Made by a program: the position numbers and the translations under genes | Notes under the pieces: generated by a model | Told to the model about the DNA's origin: nothing | The model's input: the letters and a program-made list of their open reading frames with translations, nothing else | Databases searched by the model: none | Assembly: GCA_018398585.1 (NCBI GenBank) | Contig: JAGTTD010000010.1 | Coordinates: 24,747,739 to 24,811,738 of the forward strand | From: Simmondsia chinensis | Taxonomy: Eukaryota; Streptophyta; Magnoliopsida; Caryophyllales; Simmondsiaceae | Length of the DNA: 64,000 bases | Direction of reading: 5' to 3' | In this document: one piece after another, positions 19,765 to 31,759 of the stretch | Layout of the letters: every line of letters begins with the position of its first letter | How positions within the stretch are numbered: position 1 is the first letter of the stretch

Positions 19765-19891
19765 ATGATCATTCTTGATTTTTCTTACTTTCTCATGAGT
19801 CATGTTCAACACAGTTAGAAAATAAAGATTAATGGCTCACTAAATATTGTTATCATCAAAATTATAATGTAAAGACCCTTTAGGGCCAACA
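19765..19891 (-). repeat. 5' LTR of Sirevirus-like element, outer start
   Basis: It resumes the LTR after the hAT element and matches 9943-10069 (atgatcattcttgatttttc, tttctcatgagtcatgtt, ttatcatcaaaatta). The last bases, read on the minus strand, are tgttggccctaaa, the LTR start, followed by TSD cttta at 19892-19896. Confidence 0.78.
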
Positions 19892-19896
19892 CTTTA

Positions 19897-21500
19897 CTAT
19901 TGTTTTATTATTACATTAACATAGTCAAGCCTAGATGATAAGTGCAACGGGATTGGCATTATGAGGTTAGTCACAATAATGAGAGTTAATGCCCAAATAG
20001 CATTGTCCTAATGTTCTTGGTCATAGGATTCTTTGGAATGGGCATCAGAAGATCTAGATAGACTAACATACAGTGTGACCGACTCTATTAGATAGAGAGC
20101 AATTGATCACGTGATTGCTTGTGTGAGGACACCAAGGCACATGTGTCGGTGTATGTGGATGATATGTTCAATGAACATACCCCCTTGAGAACACCTATGT
20201 GGATTGACCAAACCAAATTGTCAGTAGGTAGTTTTTAGGATGGAGATTGTGTAAGCATGTTCCTTAGATGTAAGTTCACCATAGTGGCTTTTGAGAAACT
20301 CATTATACTTTAACTCTAGGCTTCCTGCATCTGAGAGGGCTTGCAGAACTGAGATTGGGTGTAGTCAAGCGCTCACAAAGTCAGTGAGTGAAGCTTGAGA
20401 GACCCATCACTCCTGGTGGTAGGAGAGATGCACTATGGATAATTATACATGCAAACTCATGGAACCCTTAGCCGAGGTAGATGGACAATAAGGGAGGAGT
20501 CTCTTGATTGGTATTAAGAGTGTAGCAGTGATGATATGAGTTATAGTAACCTATTAGAGATTTGACAATATTCCATGCCCTAGGGTCAGAGCATGTTGTG
20601 GTGGAAGGAACGATGCACGGTATTGCTATCCAATAGATTCATATAATGGCACTGGTTCATTTGCGTCATTCAGTCATCGGGATGCCTTGTTAGAGGGCAA
20701 CTTCGATTGTTTGATGCTTATGACTTAAATTGTCATTAGAGCAATTAGTTCAAAGGAGTTTCACTGGGTGTTTTTCATTGGAGATCGCCCTAGTCATGTA
20801 TCCACTACCAGCTTGCCATTGAACTCACGGGACATATGCATACAACGAGCTCTATGTAATCTATTGGAATTGTTATTTAAGTTAAAATGTAGATTCTACG
20901 TGAAATAAAAGGATTAATAACCCTAACTCTTGCATGGGGCTGAATTTAAGGTACTCATGCTAGTACTGGATTATGCTTAATTCATCTAGAGGAAAACAAA
21001 ACACAATTATGGCTTATGAAGTCACAAGGTTAATTCTGGAGTATTGCCAATTACGGTAATTGTTCACTAATTATTTATTCTTAATTAGATTAAAAAATAA
21101 TGGTTTTAAGTTAATTTAAATATGATTTAAATTACTGAATGAGATATTGTTAGGATAAAGCTATCCAAATCTCTCTCTCTCTCTCTCTCTCTCTTCACAT
21201 AAGAAAAACTTAAAGGGAAGAAAAGATAGAGAAGAGGCCGATCACCTCTTTAGAGAAAGAGCAATTGGCCTCCTCAAGCCCTTTTTGCTTTGTGAGTTTT
21301 CTTTTTCCCTCTCTTTTCCGAGATCTAAGGCGTTAGATCGGATTCGTCGGTGCCTTGATGCAATCAATTGTAGAGGTTTCATATTTTTGAAACTCTTTTT
21401 TGATGTTCCAAAGGCTCGTATCCCAGGTAACATTCTAGATCTATTTTTATGTAATTTGCTTATGGGTCCGTTAGGGAGTGAAATTTTAGTATAATGTTCT
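19897..21500 (+). repeat. decayed copia-type LTR, R-U5 text recognisable
   Basis: No gene. The best clue is 21240-21450, where gatctaaggcgttagatcgg, gatgcaatcaat, the cgtatcccaggtaacattctaga block and a pyrimidine-rich leader resemble the transcribed end of plant copia LTRs. The (CT)12 microsatellite lies at about 21171-21194. The left limit is not defined, and a second LTR is not present in the window. Confidence 0.4.
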
Positions 21501-21509
21501 AGTATTAGA

Positions 21510-21830
21510 TGTGTGAAATGTCAACTATAGTAGAGATGCTCAGATATTTGAAAGAAATGATTGATGAGCTAAATAGGTAGTATGAGAATATCTTATGAGG
21601 AATATGATTGACACTCGATTTTACTAAGCAACTTCAATTCAAAAGCGTGTCAAGGTGATGATGGCTTATTTAATGAACTGGAATTCTTGTTGTAAATATT
21701 GATAGAAAGTCTCAAAAGGATATGATTCTAATTTGGCTATCAAGATCTTTCAATCAACTCAATATGGAATACATCAAACAATAGGATTACTCATTGTCTG
21801 GACTAATGAGGTAAAATATGAGAGAAAGGG
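21510..21830 (+). pseudogene. copia gag remnant
   Basis: With several frame changes, the text EMLRYLKEMIDELN, then VMMAY and NELEFL-like residues, then RKSQKDMI and FNQLNMEYIK resembles the UBN2-type gag of copia elements, where a helix, a Y-NELE-LG motif and a SL-P-F--FR motif occur in this order. It lies downstream of the decayed LTR, in the expected place. The evidence is short and broken, so confidence is low. Confidence 0.35.
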
Positions 21831-22417
21831 TGTCACAAATTAAGGGAAGAGTCCACTTAGTGTAAACATCTATCTTACGAAATTCGGAACCTTTAAAATG
21901 TAAAACAAAACAGTGTTATTTCTTTTACGAAAGGACATGACATTAGTATTTTAAAAGGAGTAGTCTAGGTGTATAGTTACTATTGTTGTTGTTGAGTGGG
22001 CAATTTTAATTTCATAAACTTAAATTTACTATAACGATTGGCTCTAGGGTATTGGAATCATAATTTAAAATTCATAATTTTAAATAATTACATGTCTACA
22101 ACTCTAATTAAACATAATAACGCATAGCATGGTAGATATAATTATGAAAAACAAATTAACTACAAATTTAAGAGAATTAGAGGAGAATATTCATACCTCG
22201 TTGTACACCGCAAGTGTAAAGATGCATGAACAATACCTCTGAGATCTTCTCCGCAATTCCTCTTTTACACTAGATGTGTGGGCATTGTGAAATCAAATAG
22301 TTCTGTAACAATAAGTTTTAAAGAGCTAACGGGGAGAAGACTTTGCCTCTTTAATTCACCAATTGAAGAATTAGGTTAAAGTCTATTTTTAATTACTTAA
22401 CTCTAAAGAGTCAGCTT

Positions 22418-22460
<43 letters not shown>

Positions 22461-22606
22461 AAATACCAAGATACTTATCCAAAAAAAAAGGATGCAAAGA
22501 AACTCTCCCAACAGGGTACCACATGGCACCATGTGGTTGGTCTGCGCCAATTAATGCGGATTAACATGCTAGGGTGCCCCAGCGCTCCGATTGGCGCAAG
22601 GGAGGG
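21831..22606. other. unassigned spacer with (TA)n microsatellite
   Basis: I see no gene or clear repeat partner in this stretch. It holds a (TA) microsatellite at about 22421-22458 and an 8-bp inverted repeat ccacatgg-ca-ccatgtgg at about 22511-22528. It ends where the first LTR of the Athila-like array begins. Confidence 0.5.
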
Positions 22607-24188
22607 TGATGTGACTCATATTTTATATGTTTCATAATGCATTCCCACGATATGTTTGGCTAACATATGTGGTATTGCATATGTGTTTTTGGGCTTGGAA
22701 CACATCGAAGCAAGGCCTTCTTGAAAAACAAAGGAAAACGGGCTCAAATGGACAAATTTAGAGACTATGTTGAGAAACTTGATCACGTGTGAAAAAGAAG
22801 TACCCATTGGGTCAAAATTTGGTCCAAAAAAGCCTTTCCTTGGGCGTGCACATCGATCAGCTATGCATTTTGACAATCAACCAAGCTTAAAACTTGCAAA
22901 AGGTTAAAATATGAGTATTTATGACCTAATATTATCTAGTTGATGAAACCATTAGGATCACATATATATTTATGAGAGCTTCTATTTGATATATAATTTG
23001 GCCTGTAACTTCTTACGGATCAAAAATTACGAGCATTTTAAATTAATTGTGTAGGCTGAGAAAAAAGCGGCCGATTGATTGGACATTTTGCCCATCGATC
23101 GGCCACCTACACAGGCGTGTCCCAAGGCACACCTCGCCTATATAAAGGAGAGAAGTACCTAATTTTTCCTACTTTTTGGTCTCTTTTCTCTTCTCTTCCC
23201 TTCTCAAGATGTCGAGAGAGATCCAATTCTCATGAAAGCTGAAGCGCAAGTGGTCGGGAACGGAGGACTCGAAGCAAGAGTCAAGCCAACACCGATCAAG
23301 GGAGTTTATCAATCCATGAGTTTTCTTTCCCTTTCCCTTTTGAAATAGGGATTTTTAAAACTCCCATAGAGAAGCAAAGTCATAGTTTAGGGGTAAAGGA
23401 CAGGCACCCATTCGGATCCTAGATTTATGTTTTATTTTCAATAATGAATTTAGTTATACTACTTCTGCAGCCCCTTGGAGAGTTTATATTTTGAGACTGG
23501 TTTTCTTATTATGTACTTGTAGCCATATTTTGATTTCCAATTTCATTCGCATGTTGTCTTATGCTCATAGCCTATATTGTAATATAACATATTCTTCACA
23601 AGTGGTTAGGGTTGAAGTTGTATCCAATCCTAAACATAATCTCTTATACAAATTAATATTTAATTAGGAGTGATAAAGGAATCTGTTAGTACTATTAAGA
23701 TAATCTATGCTACACCTAAAGTGATATGATGGGTTACGCCTATAAACTATTTCATTATCCTAAGCCCTAATTTTAGGATTAATCCAGGTTTTATCCATGC
23801 TAAACCTAGAGCGATAAGATGGGTTATGCCCTTGGACTAATTAATCACCCTAAGCCCTAGTTTAATGTTAATCTAGGTTTAGAGGTTAGCCTAAACCTTT
23901 AAAGTCATTATTGTGATAAAATATAATGAAGAGATCTGAGTTAGGCTAACATAAATTCATATTCTAAACTAACTTTGACCGATTGACAACTTTAATTTGT
24001 CTTTTAATTCTTTTAGTTTATTGACAAACTCATTCGTTCAACAAACAAAATTTCAAATTGCTCCATAATCATTGACATTAACGTTTTACTTATTCCTTGA
24101 GGGTACGACACCATATATCTGACCTAGCTATGACGAACTCGTACGCTTGCCAATACATGTTTTTAAAACACTTTTAAAACTATATCTA
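22607..24188 (+). repeat. LTR 1 of Athila-like array
   Basis: The start tgatgtgactcatattttat matches LTR 2, 3 and 4 in modified form. A TATA-like ctatataaa at 23138-23146 is followed by the gagaagtacctaatttttcc leader present in LTR 2 and 4. The second half has two imperfect units of about 110 bp (23660-23790 and 23790-23890) sharing agtgataagatgggttatgc and cctaagccctagttta. The small open frame 22616-22876 on the minus strand has no recognised product. Confidence 0.76.
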
Positions 24189-24193
24189 GGTTT

Positions 24194-24211
24194 TGGCGCC
24201 ATTGCTGGAAA
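24194..24211 (+). promoter_or_regulatory. primer-binding site, tRNA-Asp type
   Basis: The bases tggcgccattgctgg after the LTR end resemble the tggcgccgttgccgggga site of Athila-type elements, which is complementary to the 3' end of tRNA-Asp. The second copy at 50727-50744 reads tggcgccagtatcgggga. Confidence 0.7.
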
Positions 24212-25320
24212 ATCGGTAGTTAAAGATCAAATAAGTGATTTTCAAGGTTTTTTTTGTTTTTATTTTAAAGCCAAACTTTTATTCTTGACTGATTTTAAAA
24301 AAAAATTGTTTATATTATTTTACTTTTTTTCTTTTATATTTTAATTATTTTGTTTATAAATTAATTTAATTTTTTCTTTTCATTTCATTTTCATTATTTT
24401 TTTCATTTATTAAATAATTTTTCCACCGAGCTAAGAATGCTATTGGATTAGGAGATTGTCCTCACGCATCTGACATGATTCATATGGAGGACTTTGCCTG
24501 GAATTTAGGTTGACTGATAGCTTTATGTCGCATCTGGCTAAAGACATTAAATTTAGTGATCTTGGGAGACAGCCTAGACTTTTTTTTCTTAGTTTCATAG
24601 TTTAGTTCTTTTTCTTGGTTTTTTTGGATTTACATTCCTTGACTTTTCAGGACTCTTCGTTTTTCTTACCCACATGATTAATTTGTTTCTTTGTTGTACC
24701 GAGTATAAATTTTTCCTAATACTTTAACAAGTTTGTTGTGTCAGTCTATCCTTGTTTGCCTTGTTCTATAGCTATGTTTCTTTGATCGTGATTTTAGGAT
24801 GTCCTTCCCCACACCAGGCCGAGCCGACTTTATTCGATTAGCATACCTAACTACTCAGGTTGTCTCTTTCCTTCCATTGCCTTCATTTATTTCTGTATTT
24901 GTTGAATTTTAGACAACGCAAGGTTTGGGTTCAGGGATGGCATGAGTAATTTGTACTTTTGCTTGTCTTTTTAGCATGATTTAATTTAAAATAGTTGAAT
25001 TTTTGCATATGTAGCTATGAATTTGTGTGAATTATTTTGAGTTCAAATTTGAGAAGTATCAAGAATTTTTAAACTTTATGTAATGCAGTTATTCCCAAAT
25101 TCTATTGTTCTATTCACTATTTTTGTCTTTAAACTAGTTTGAGAGTGTTGATTAAAAAAAAAAAAAAAAAAAACTAGTTTGAGAGTTTACTTTATTTTCT
25201 CACAATGCAAAACCAGCATATTAAGTTGTATTGGTAGGATAATTTTCGGAATTGGAACTTGAGCACCTTACTCTTAAAAATGACAAATATCTAGTCTATA
25301 TTTTTGTTTAAATTCATTCT
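24212..25320 (+). repeat. internal region 1 of array, left part
   Basis: No gene. The stretch matches 50745-51335 plus 59980-60480. Shared landmarks are ttttccaccgagctaagaa, gattgtcct, ctgacatgattcat, cctagctat-tttctt and gcaaggtttgggtt. It ends in taaattcattct (25309-25320), the left TSD copy of the L1 LINE. The frame at 24147-24344 has no known product. Confidence 0.6.
25146..25170 (+). mobile_element. 25-bp poly(A) micro-retroposon
   Basis: The insert tgttgatt plus a run of A is flanked by the perfect 15-bp repeat aaactagtttgagag at 25131-25145 and 25171-25185. The homologous site at about 60315-60330 has the word only once and no A-run. This is what an extremely 5'-truncated target-primed retroposition would leave. 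Confidence 0.65.
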
Positions 25321-25339
25321 CTTTTTTTTTTTGCCAAAC

Positions 25340-26596
25340 GGAAAGCGAGAATTTTCCATTCAACCAGAAAATCAAAGAGAACAAATTACACGGAAAACAA
25401 ACAAAGAGCTAGACACCGGCACACAGCCATCCAACACTTTCAATCCTTATAGAGAAAAACAAAACGACTCCAAATGAACGCAATAATATTTACTAACTCC
25501 TGAACACTTTTAGACTTATCATTAAACATCTTGGAATTATGTTCACTCCATATGCTATAGACCACAGTAGCCAATACAACGCGACAAATACGACTAATAC
25601 ATCTTCTATTCTTGATACAAGAGCCATACCAATCAATAAGCCTCCTAAAATTAAAAAAAAGGGAATACGAAACTGACTAGCAATGATCTTCCACACAGAC
25701 CTAGAAAATGGGCATTCAAAGAAAATGTGGTGGGTCGACTCCGCATCAGATTTGTACAGCACATATTGACTCAGAAGAGCGCATCCTCGATGCTTCAATC
25801 AATCATCCATAGTTCGAGCACCCTTAATCAAACGCTAGATACAAAACCCATGTCTAGGAATTACGTTGCTCCAAACTGATCTCTTCCAATGCCTACCTAC
25901 CCCCCCTCCCTGTATGCATCAAGCTGTAGGCCATAGAGACTAAGAAAATACCAGTTGAAGGACACGCATACAACCTGTCCAATGCAGCCCTAACACCTCC
26001 ATTCAATGTCATCCATTCATCTCTACATCGAAGAATAGCTATCCATGCCATGGAATCATGACCTCTAGACTTAATATGCCATAAATCGGACCCCTTCGTA
26101 CAGCATCCGTGAACCCAAAAGATCTAAAGTGAATCTTTCTCCATTGTGATATTCCATAACAACTTCAAAAAACAAGATTTATTTCAATAATCAAACTCAA
26201 TTAACCCTAAACCTCCCCCCTCAAACGGCATACACAACCTCTCCCAAGCAATAGGAACAAGCGCCTCTTTGGACTCAATTCCACCCTAAAGAAACTAATA
26301 CATAAAGAACCAATGCAATAAATCACCTCTTTGGGAAACAAAAAAACATTGCTCCAATGCCCAACAACCCCTCCAATCACTGATTTAATTAGTTCAACAC
26401 GACCGGCATAAGAAATAGCTTTTCTTGCCAACACAAGATTTTATCCTCCAGTTTCTGAATTAAAGGGGCATACTGCTGAACCATGAGTCGAGAGCCAGCA
26501 ATGGGAACTCTGATATAGTGGATCGGCAATTGCACCTCCTTAATCCCGAGACACTGTAGAATATCAGCATGAACTTCTTCCGACACACCCGTAAAG
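25340..26596 (-). pseudogene. L1 ORF2, C-terminal part with zf-RVT region
   Basis: Read from the right: FTGVSEEVHADILQCLGIKE, the LPIHYIRVPIAGSRL block, then LEDKILCWQEK and KAISYAGRVELIKSVIGGVV, typical of the region after the palm in plant L1 reverse transcriptases (the -YLG-P and LS-AGR-LI blocks). Later, DAESTHHIFFECPFSRSVWK is the zinc-binding C-terminal domain found in plant LINE proteins. Several stops split the frame. It is separated from the palm domain by copia 1, whose removal together with one TSD copy restores the frame at KSRICFTGV. Confidence 0.87.
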
Positions 26597-27680
26597 TGTT
26601 GGAAAAATGATACAAGAAAAAACAGGATAAAAAAACTAAGCGAATTAGCAAAGGAAAAATATCAATACCGCATTCCACATAGATAAAACATGGGAGGTTT
26701 TTTGGGTTTATATATGGTTATGTTAAAGTTACCATTTGAATTAATTTATGGATGAGAGTATAGACATCACACGTGTGTGTGCGCCACCCGCCCGCCGTTC
26801 CGTGCTCGGGCAAGGGCGAGGGCGTGGGTTATCTTTTTACCAAGGTGTACATTTATTTTTCGGATAAAAATCAGATCGTTATTGTAACCATAACAGTGAA
26901 ATATCTCTTGATCTTGCTTCTTAATAATCAGCCACTGATGACTACCACTAATAGCTGTTTCTAAGAAAATTATTGCTTAATTTTCGGCCAAGTAATCCTC
27001 CAATAACAACCATTTTCTATCCGGATTTTTCTGAGTTTAGGTACGGTTGATTTATACTGGTTTGAATTAGTATAAATAGGTGCTTAAGTTACCCAACATC
27101 TGCAACAAAAACAAAAACTTATAGCTTTCTTATATAGCTTGATTACTCTTCCTTCTCCGATTCAAACTAAAATTATTTGGGCAAAGTTCTTCGGGTCTCC
27201 TACCCGGCTACTAGCGGGTGCACGTTATTAGTCGGACAGTGTTAATCCTGGAGGGCGACCGCTAATACAATTGTTTTGCACCAGAGCAGAAGCGAAATCG
27301 TCTTTTAGGGTAGTGGTACTTCCCACGACACGGTGACTTCGGTATTATATTCAATCTCTTAATTTTTGTAATTTTGATTGTTGTGTTTAGATATATTGCT
27401 AGTTTCTTTCTGAAAAATTTTGCTATAATTGCTGGGTAATTTTACAGCACTTATTGCGTACTTTAATGGTAAATTTACAGCATAATTTCACAGTATTTAA
27501 CTGCAAAAATTTATTGTATTTTTCTGCTTATTTCGATTATATTTTTCTGCGTATTCCGATCGTATTTTTCCTGGGTATTCTTTTGCGTATTTTCATTATA
27601 GTATTTTCTTGTTATTTTTTCTGTATTTTACTGCATTTATTTGGTTGGTATCACTGCGGGTACTGTTTAGTTTTCCAACA
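26597..27680 (+). repeat. 5' LTR of copia 1
   Basis: 1,084 bp. It holds a TATA box (tataaatag, 27071-27079) with a likely transcription start about 30 bases on. A short GC-rich patch lies at 26783-26827, and a T-rich stretch with repeated gcgtatttt-type words at 27445-27640. A block shared with copia 2 (aagttctt-gg, ctcctacccg, gttaatcctgga-ggcg, gcgaaatcgtcttttag) is more conserved than the rest of the LTR, which suggests a functional RNA region. Confidence 0.88.
27293..27308 (+). promoter_or_regulatory. LTR motif complementary to the post-LTR site of copia 1
   Basis: The bases cgaaatcgtcttttag can pair over their whole length, with one bulged base and one G-U pair, with ctaaaagatgattttcg at 27683-27699, the sequence starting two bases after the 5' LTR, where a primer-binding site is expected. 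No tggtatcagag-type site is present there. The motif lies about 214 bases after the TATA box. Self-priming is known in Tf1/sushi elements; applying it here is inference. Confidence 0.55.
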
Positions 27681-27700
27681 ATCTAAAAGATGATTTTCGT
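27681..27700 (+). promoter_or_regulatory. candidate primer-binding or pairing site of copia 1
   Basis: This site, atctaaaagatgattttcgt, directly follows the 5' LTR. It is the expected place of the minus-strand DNA primer. It does not resemble any tRNA 3' end I recognise, but is complementary to 27293-27308. Copia 2 has atttaaaagacgatttttgg at the same place (37381-37400). Confidence 0.5.
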
Positions 27701-27834
27701 ATTACATGTTTTACTGAATTCTGGGAGAAGAGAAAAATAAAAAAAAATAATAAAAAAATAAATTTACTGAAATAATCTATTGCAATACTTTCGCTATAAT
27801 TTATTGCTACGGTTTCGCTTACTTATATTTAAAC

Positions 27835-30800
27835 ATGGCAACCGAATTACCTCTTCCCGACATGTCTAAAGTTGAACCACTTGACGGAAAAATTATAAAA
27901 GATGGTCTCAGAAAATGTTGTTTTTCCTCCAACAAGTTTGGATCGATTACGTACTATATGACAAAAAGGAACCTGACGGTGAAAATGAGATAAAGGCCTA
28001 TCAAGAAAAATTCACCGTAGACGATCGAACTTGTAGACGAAATTTGTTACATTATATGAGTGACGATCTTTTTTGATATTTATGTAAAATTTAGAATCAT
28101 CAAAATAAATATGAGGTTCTCTACAGAAGAAATATGGAGGTGATGATGCAGGGACTAGAAAATATGCTGTTAGTGAGTGGATAGATTTCAAATTCATAGA
28201 CAATAAATCTATAATTGGTCAAGTCCATGAATATGAAAACATAGTAACTACTCTATTGTCAGAAGATCTTAAAATTTGTGAAATTACACAAGCATATGTT
28301 TTAATTGAAAAACTTTCACTATCTTGGAAGGATTATAGAAACCAACTTATGCATAAAAAGAAAGACCTGATATTAGAAGAGTTAGTAAACCACTTGAAGA
28401 TTGAAGAAGAGAATATACTTAAGGACATGAGGTATTCATATTCAGATCTTTCTAAGGCTAACATTATAGAAGCAAGGACCAATGCATCTGACAGGTTTAA
28501 AAATAAAGGAAAGAAGCACTATTCAAGTTTCAAACCTGGCGAAAATATTCAAAAGCCAAACAGCAAATTTCTCGGAGATTGCCATCACTGTGGAAAACGT
28601 GGACATATGGCCAGTTATTGCAAAATCAAAAAGAACCAGTCTAAGGATCCACAGTACAAAGTTCATCTTATAGAAACAGAAAACATTGTAGCTGCTATCT
28701 CAGAGGTGAGCTTGGTAAACAATATGACTGAATGGATCGTGGACACCAGGGCTACTAGGCATATCTGTGCAAACCAAAGTATGTTCCAAAAATACCAGAA
28801 ATTGACCGATGGGAAAGTAGTCTTCATGGGCAATTCTGCGGTAGCACCTATCCTCGGAAAAGGGAAGATCTCTTTAAAACTCACCTTTGAAAAACTTCTT
28901 ACTTTAACAAATGTGCTGCATGTGTCTAAAATGCGTAGGAATCTGATCTCGGGTAGTCTCTTGATTAAAGCTGGTTTGAAATTATCATTTGATTCAGATA
29001 AACTAGTCCTAACTAGGAATGGTGAATTTATGGGCAAGGGTTTTTGTAATACTGGTCTGTTTATTCTTAATGCTGTTTCCATAAATTATAATGCTAGTAC
29101 ATCTTCTACTTATATCGTTGAATCACTTGAATTGTGGCATGCTCGCTTAGGACACATAAATATTGAATCAATTAAACGACTTAAGAAAATGAATATGATT
29201 CCCAACTTTAGTACTACCAGCTTTAATAAGTGTGAAGTATGTGTAGAAGCTAAATATGCTAAAAAACCCTTTAAGTCTATCGAGAGACAATTTGAACTTC
29301 TTGAGCTAGTCCACACTAACTTAGGAGACTATAAAAGCCTAATGAGTTGAGGTGGAAAAAGATATCACATGACCTTTGTAGATGATTACTCTAGATACTC
29401 AATGGTATATCTCCTAAGTACTAAAGATGAAGCCGAAGAAATATTTTTGAAATATAAAGCTGAAGTAGAAAATCAACTGGGGAGGAAAATAAAAAAAGTT
29501 AGCTTCGATAGAAGAGGAGAATATGATTCAATCTCTCTAGAAAAATTTTGTGAGGAAAATGGAATAATACATGAGCGAAGCCCTCCTTACTGTCCACAAT
29601 CTAACGGCATCGCTGAAAGGAAAAATAGAACTTTAAAGAACATGATGAATGCAATGTTAATTAGCTCCGGACTACCTGATAACATGTGGGAGGAGGCGAT
29701 CTTATCTGCTTGTCATGTGCTAAATAGGGTTCCTCATAAAAGGTTAGATAAAACCCTATATGAAATGTGGAAAGGTCATGCACTTAATCTAAAATACTTG
29801 AAAGTGTGAAGGTGCCTAGCCAAGGTTGGATTACCTGACTTTAAACGAAGTAAAATTGGACCTAAGACTGTTGATTCTATTTTCATTGGGTATGCTTATC
29901 ATAATACAGCTTATCATATTTTGATTAAGGGGTCTAACAACTCATATGCATGTGGTAGTATCATTGAGTCTAAAGATGCTGAATTCTTTCAACATATATT
30001 CCCCTAGAAATCTAATGATGCACACCCATCTAGTTTTCCTTCTCATAATATGACTGTTAACCATGATCATACCAACGATATAGATACTCCTGAAATTAGA
30101 AGGAGTAAAAGAGCTAGGAAAGAAACTAACTTTGGGCCCGATTATGTTACTACTTTTCTGACAGAAAATAACTTCATAAATGAAGAAATAGTAAGTGTCT
30201 ATATGTTAGAAGAAGACCCTAAAACTTATGATGAGGCTACTAGATCAGTTGACTCTACCTTTTGGCAAGAGGCTATTAGTAGTGAACTAGAATCAATTCT
30301 AAGCAATTACACATGGGAACTGGTAGACCTTCCAAGAGGTTGTAAACCAATAGGTTGTAAGTGGGTCTTTAGAAGAAAAATGAAGACTGATGGGTCAATA
30401 GATAAGTTTAAGGCAAGGTTAGTGGCTAAGGGTTACACCCAGAAAAAGGGGTTAGATTATTTCGATACTTATTCACCCATTGGTAAAATAGCCACGATTA
30501 GAACTTTGATTGCCTTTGCATCTGTTTATGATTTGATAATACATCAAATGGATGTTAAGACCGCTTTTCTTAATAGTGACCTAGACGAAGAGATCTATAT
30601 GGAACAACCTGAGGGTTTCGTTGTCCCTGGTAATGGAAAGAAAGTTTGTAAACTTACAAAATCTTTATATTGTCTCAAACAGGCACCTAAACAGTGGCAT
30701 GAGAAATTTAACAGCATGCTAGTAGCTAACAATTTTCATGTAAATAATGGAGACTCTTGTGTGTATCTTAAGACTAATTCAAATGGTTATGTAATAATCT

Positions 30801-31759
30801 GTCTATATGTTGATGATATGTTGATATTTGGCACAAACCTGAATGTCGTTAATGAAACAAAAATCTTTCTATGCTCCAAATTTGACATGAAAGACATGGG
30901 TGAGACAGACGTGATTCTAGGAGTCAAAATTGTGAGAACTCCGAAAGGCGTAAGTCCAAATCAGTCTCACTATGTTGAGAAGATACTTAGAAAGTTTGAC
31001 ATGATTAATGGTGATACTGTAAGAACACCCTATGATCCAAGTGTACATCTAATGAAACATAGAGATGTTACCATGTGCCAAACTGAGTATGCTAAAATAA
31101 TTGGCAGTGTTATATTTTTGATGAACTGCATTAGACCTGACATTGCATATGCTGTAAATAGACTAAGTAGATACACACATAATCCTAACCAAGAGCATTG
31201 GAACGCATTAAAAAGGTTGCTTAAATATTTGAAAGGAACTATGGATTGGAGACTTCATTATGGAAAGTTTTCCGCTGTTTTAGAAGGATATTGTGATGCC
31301 AATTGGGTGTCTGATAATGATGAAATTAATTCCATTAGTGGATATGTGTTCACACTAGCTGGAGGTGCTATATCCTGGAAATCGTCTAAGCAATCTTGTA
31401 CTGCTACGTCTATTATGGAATCTGAGTTCATCGCTCTTGAGTTGGCAGGTCATGAAGCCGAATGGCTAAGAAGTTTATTGGTAGATGTGCCATTGTGGGG
31501 GCTTCTAGCTCTGTCAGTATTACTTCACCGTGACAGTCAAGCTGCAATTGCTGTAGCTAAGAACAAGGTTTACAATGACAAAAGGAGACACATTCGTCTC
31601 AGACATAAGATCGTGAAGGATCTTCTAGAGAGTGGAGTGATATTACTAGACTTTGTAAAGTCAGAAAAGAATCTTGCGGATCCGTTGACAAAAGGCCTTT
31701 GTCGTAAAATGATTGTAGAAACATCGAGAGGGATGGGATTAAAGTCTGTACATGAATAA
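27835..31759 (+). pseudogene. copia 1 gag-pol polyprotein, broken
   Basis: The start is the ATG at 27835 (MATELPLPDMSKVEPLDG). A frameshift follows within 25 codons and a stop near 28074. From 28256 gag is open, with the zinc knuckle CHHCGKRGHMASYC (about 28588-28629). Protease reads WIVDTRATRHIC, so the active-site glycine is lost. Integrase has the HHCC finger (HARLGHINIES, then CEVCVEAK), HTNLGD where the first catalytic aspartate is expected, SFDRRGEYDS and the AERKNRTLK glutamate; a stop lies at 29348-29350. Another stop at 29807-29809 and one near 30005 precede the RT frame (30050-31759): [36 protein letters not shown] intact, ILGVKIVRT. RNase H follows ([38 protein letters not shown]). 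Inactive as it stands. Confidence 0.9.

Larger units (their letters stand above)
8543..19891 (-). mobile_element. Sirevirus-like Ty1/copia element, minus strand
   Basis: The element is read right to left. The 5-bp TSD cttta occurs at 8538-8542 and 19892-19896. The LTR starts (minus strand) with tgttggcc at 10069 and again at 19891. Next to the left LTR is a polypurine tract preceded by a tatcatcatcaaaa motif, and several further purine tracts lie upstream, as is typical of Sireviruses. Only about 3.2 kb of internal sequence remain: the end of integrase, RT and RNase H. Primer site, gag, protease and the start of integrase are gone, because the truncated 5' LTR abuts the integrase region at 13223/13224. 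A SINE tail lies in the 3' LTR and a hAT transposon in the 5' LTR. Confidence 0.75.

Noticed and set aside
21985..22000. Short (TTG)4 run as another SINE or RTE tail
   Set aside because: The preceding bases lack the ggctgcgtac and gcgggagcc blocks and no TSD is visible.
22511..22528. Inverted repeat ccacatgg-ca-ccatgtgg as an operator-like site
   Set aside because: A single short palindrome in unassigned DNA with no gene nearby.
24147..24344. 65-codon open frame
   Set aside because: Low-complexity F/K-rich translation of AT-rich retroelement DNA; homologous region at 50700 does not keep it.
28663..29082. 139-codon minus-strand frame
   Set aside because: Antisense to the copia 1 protease and gag-pol region, which has clear motifs on the plus strand.
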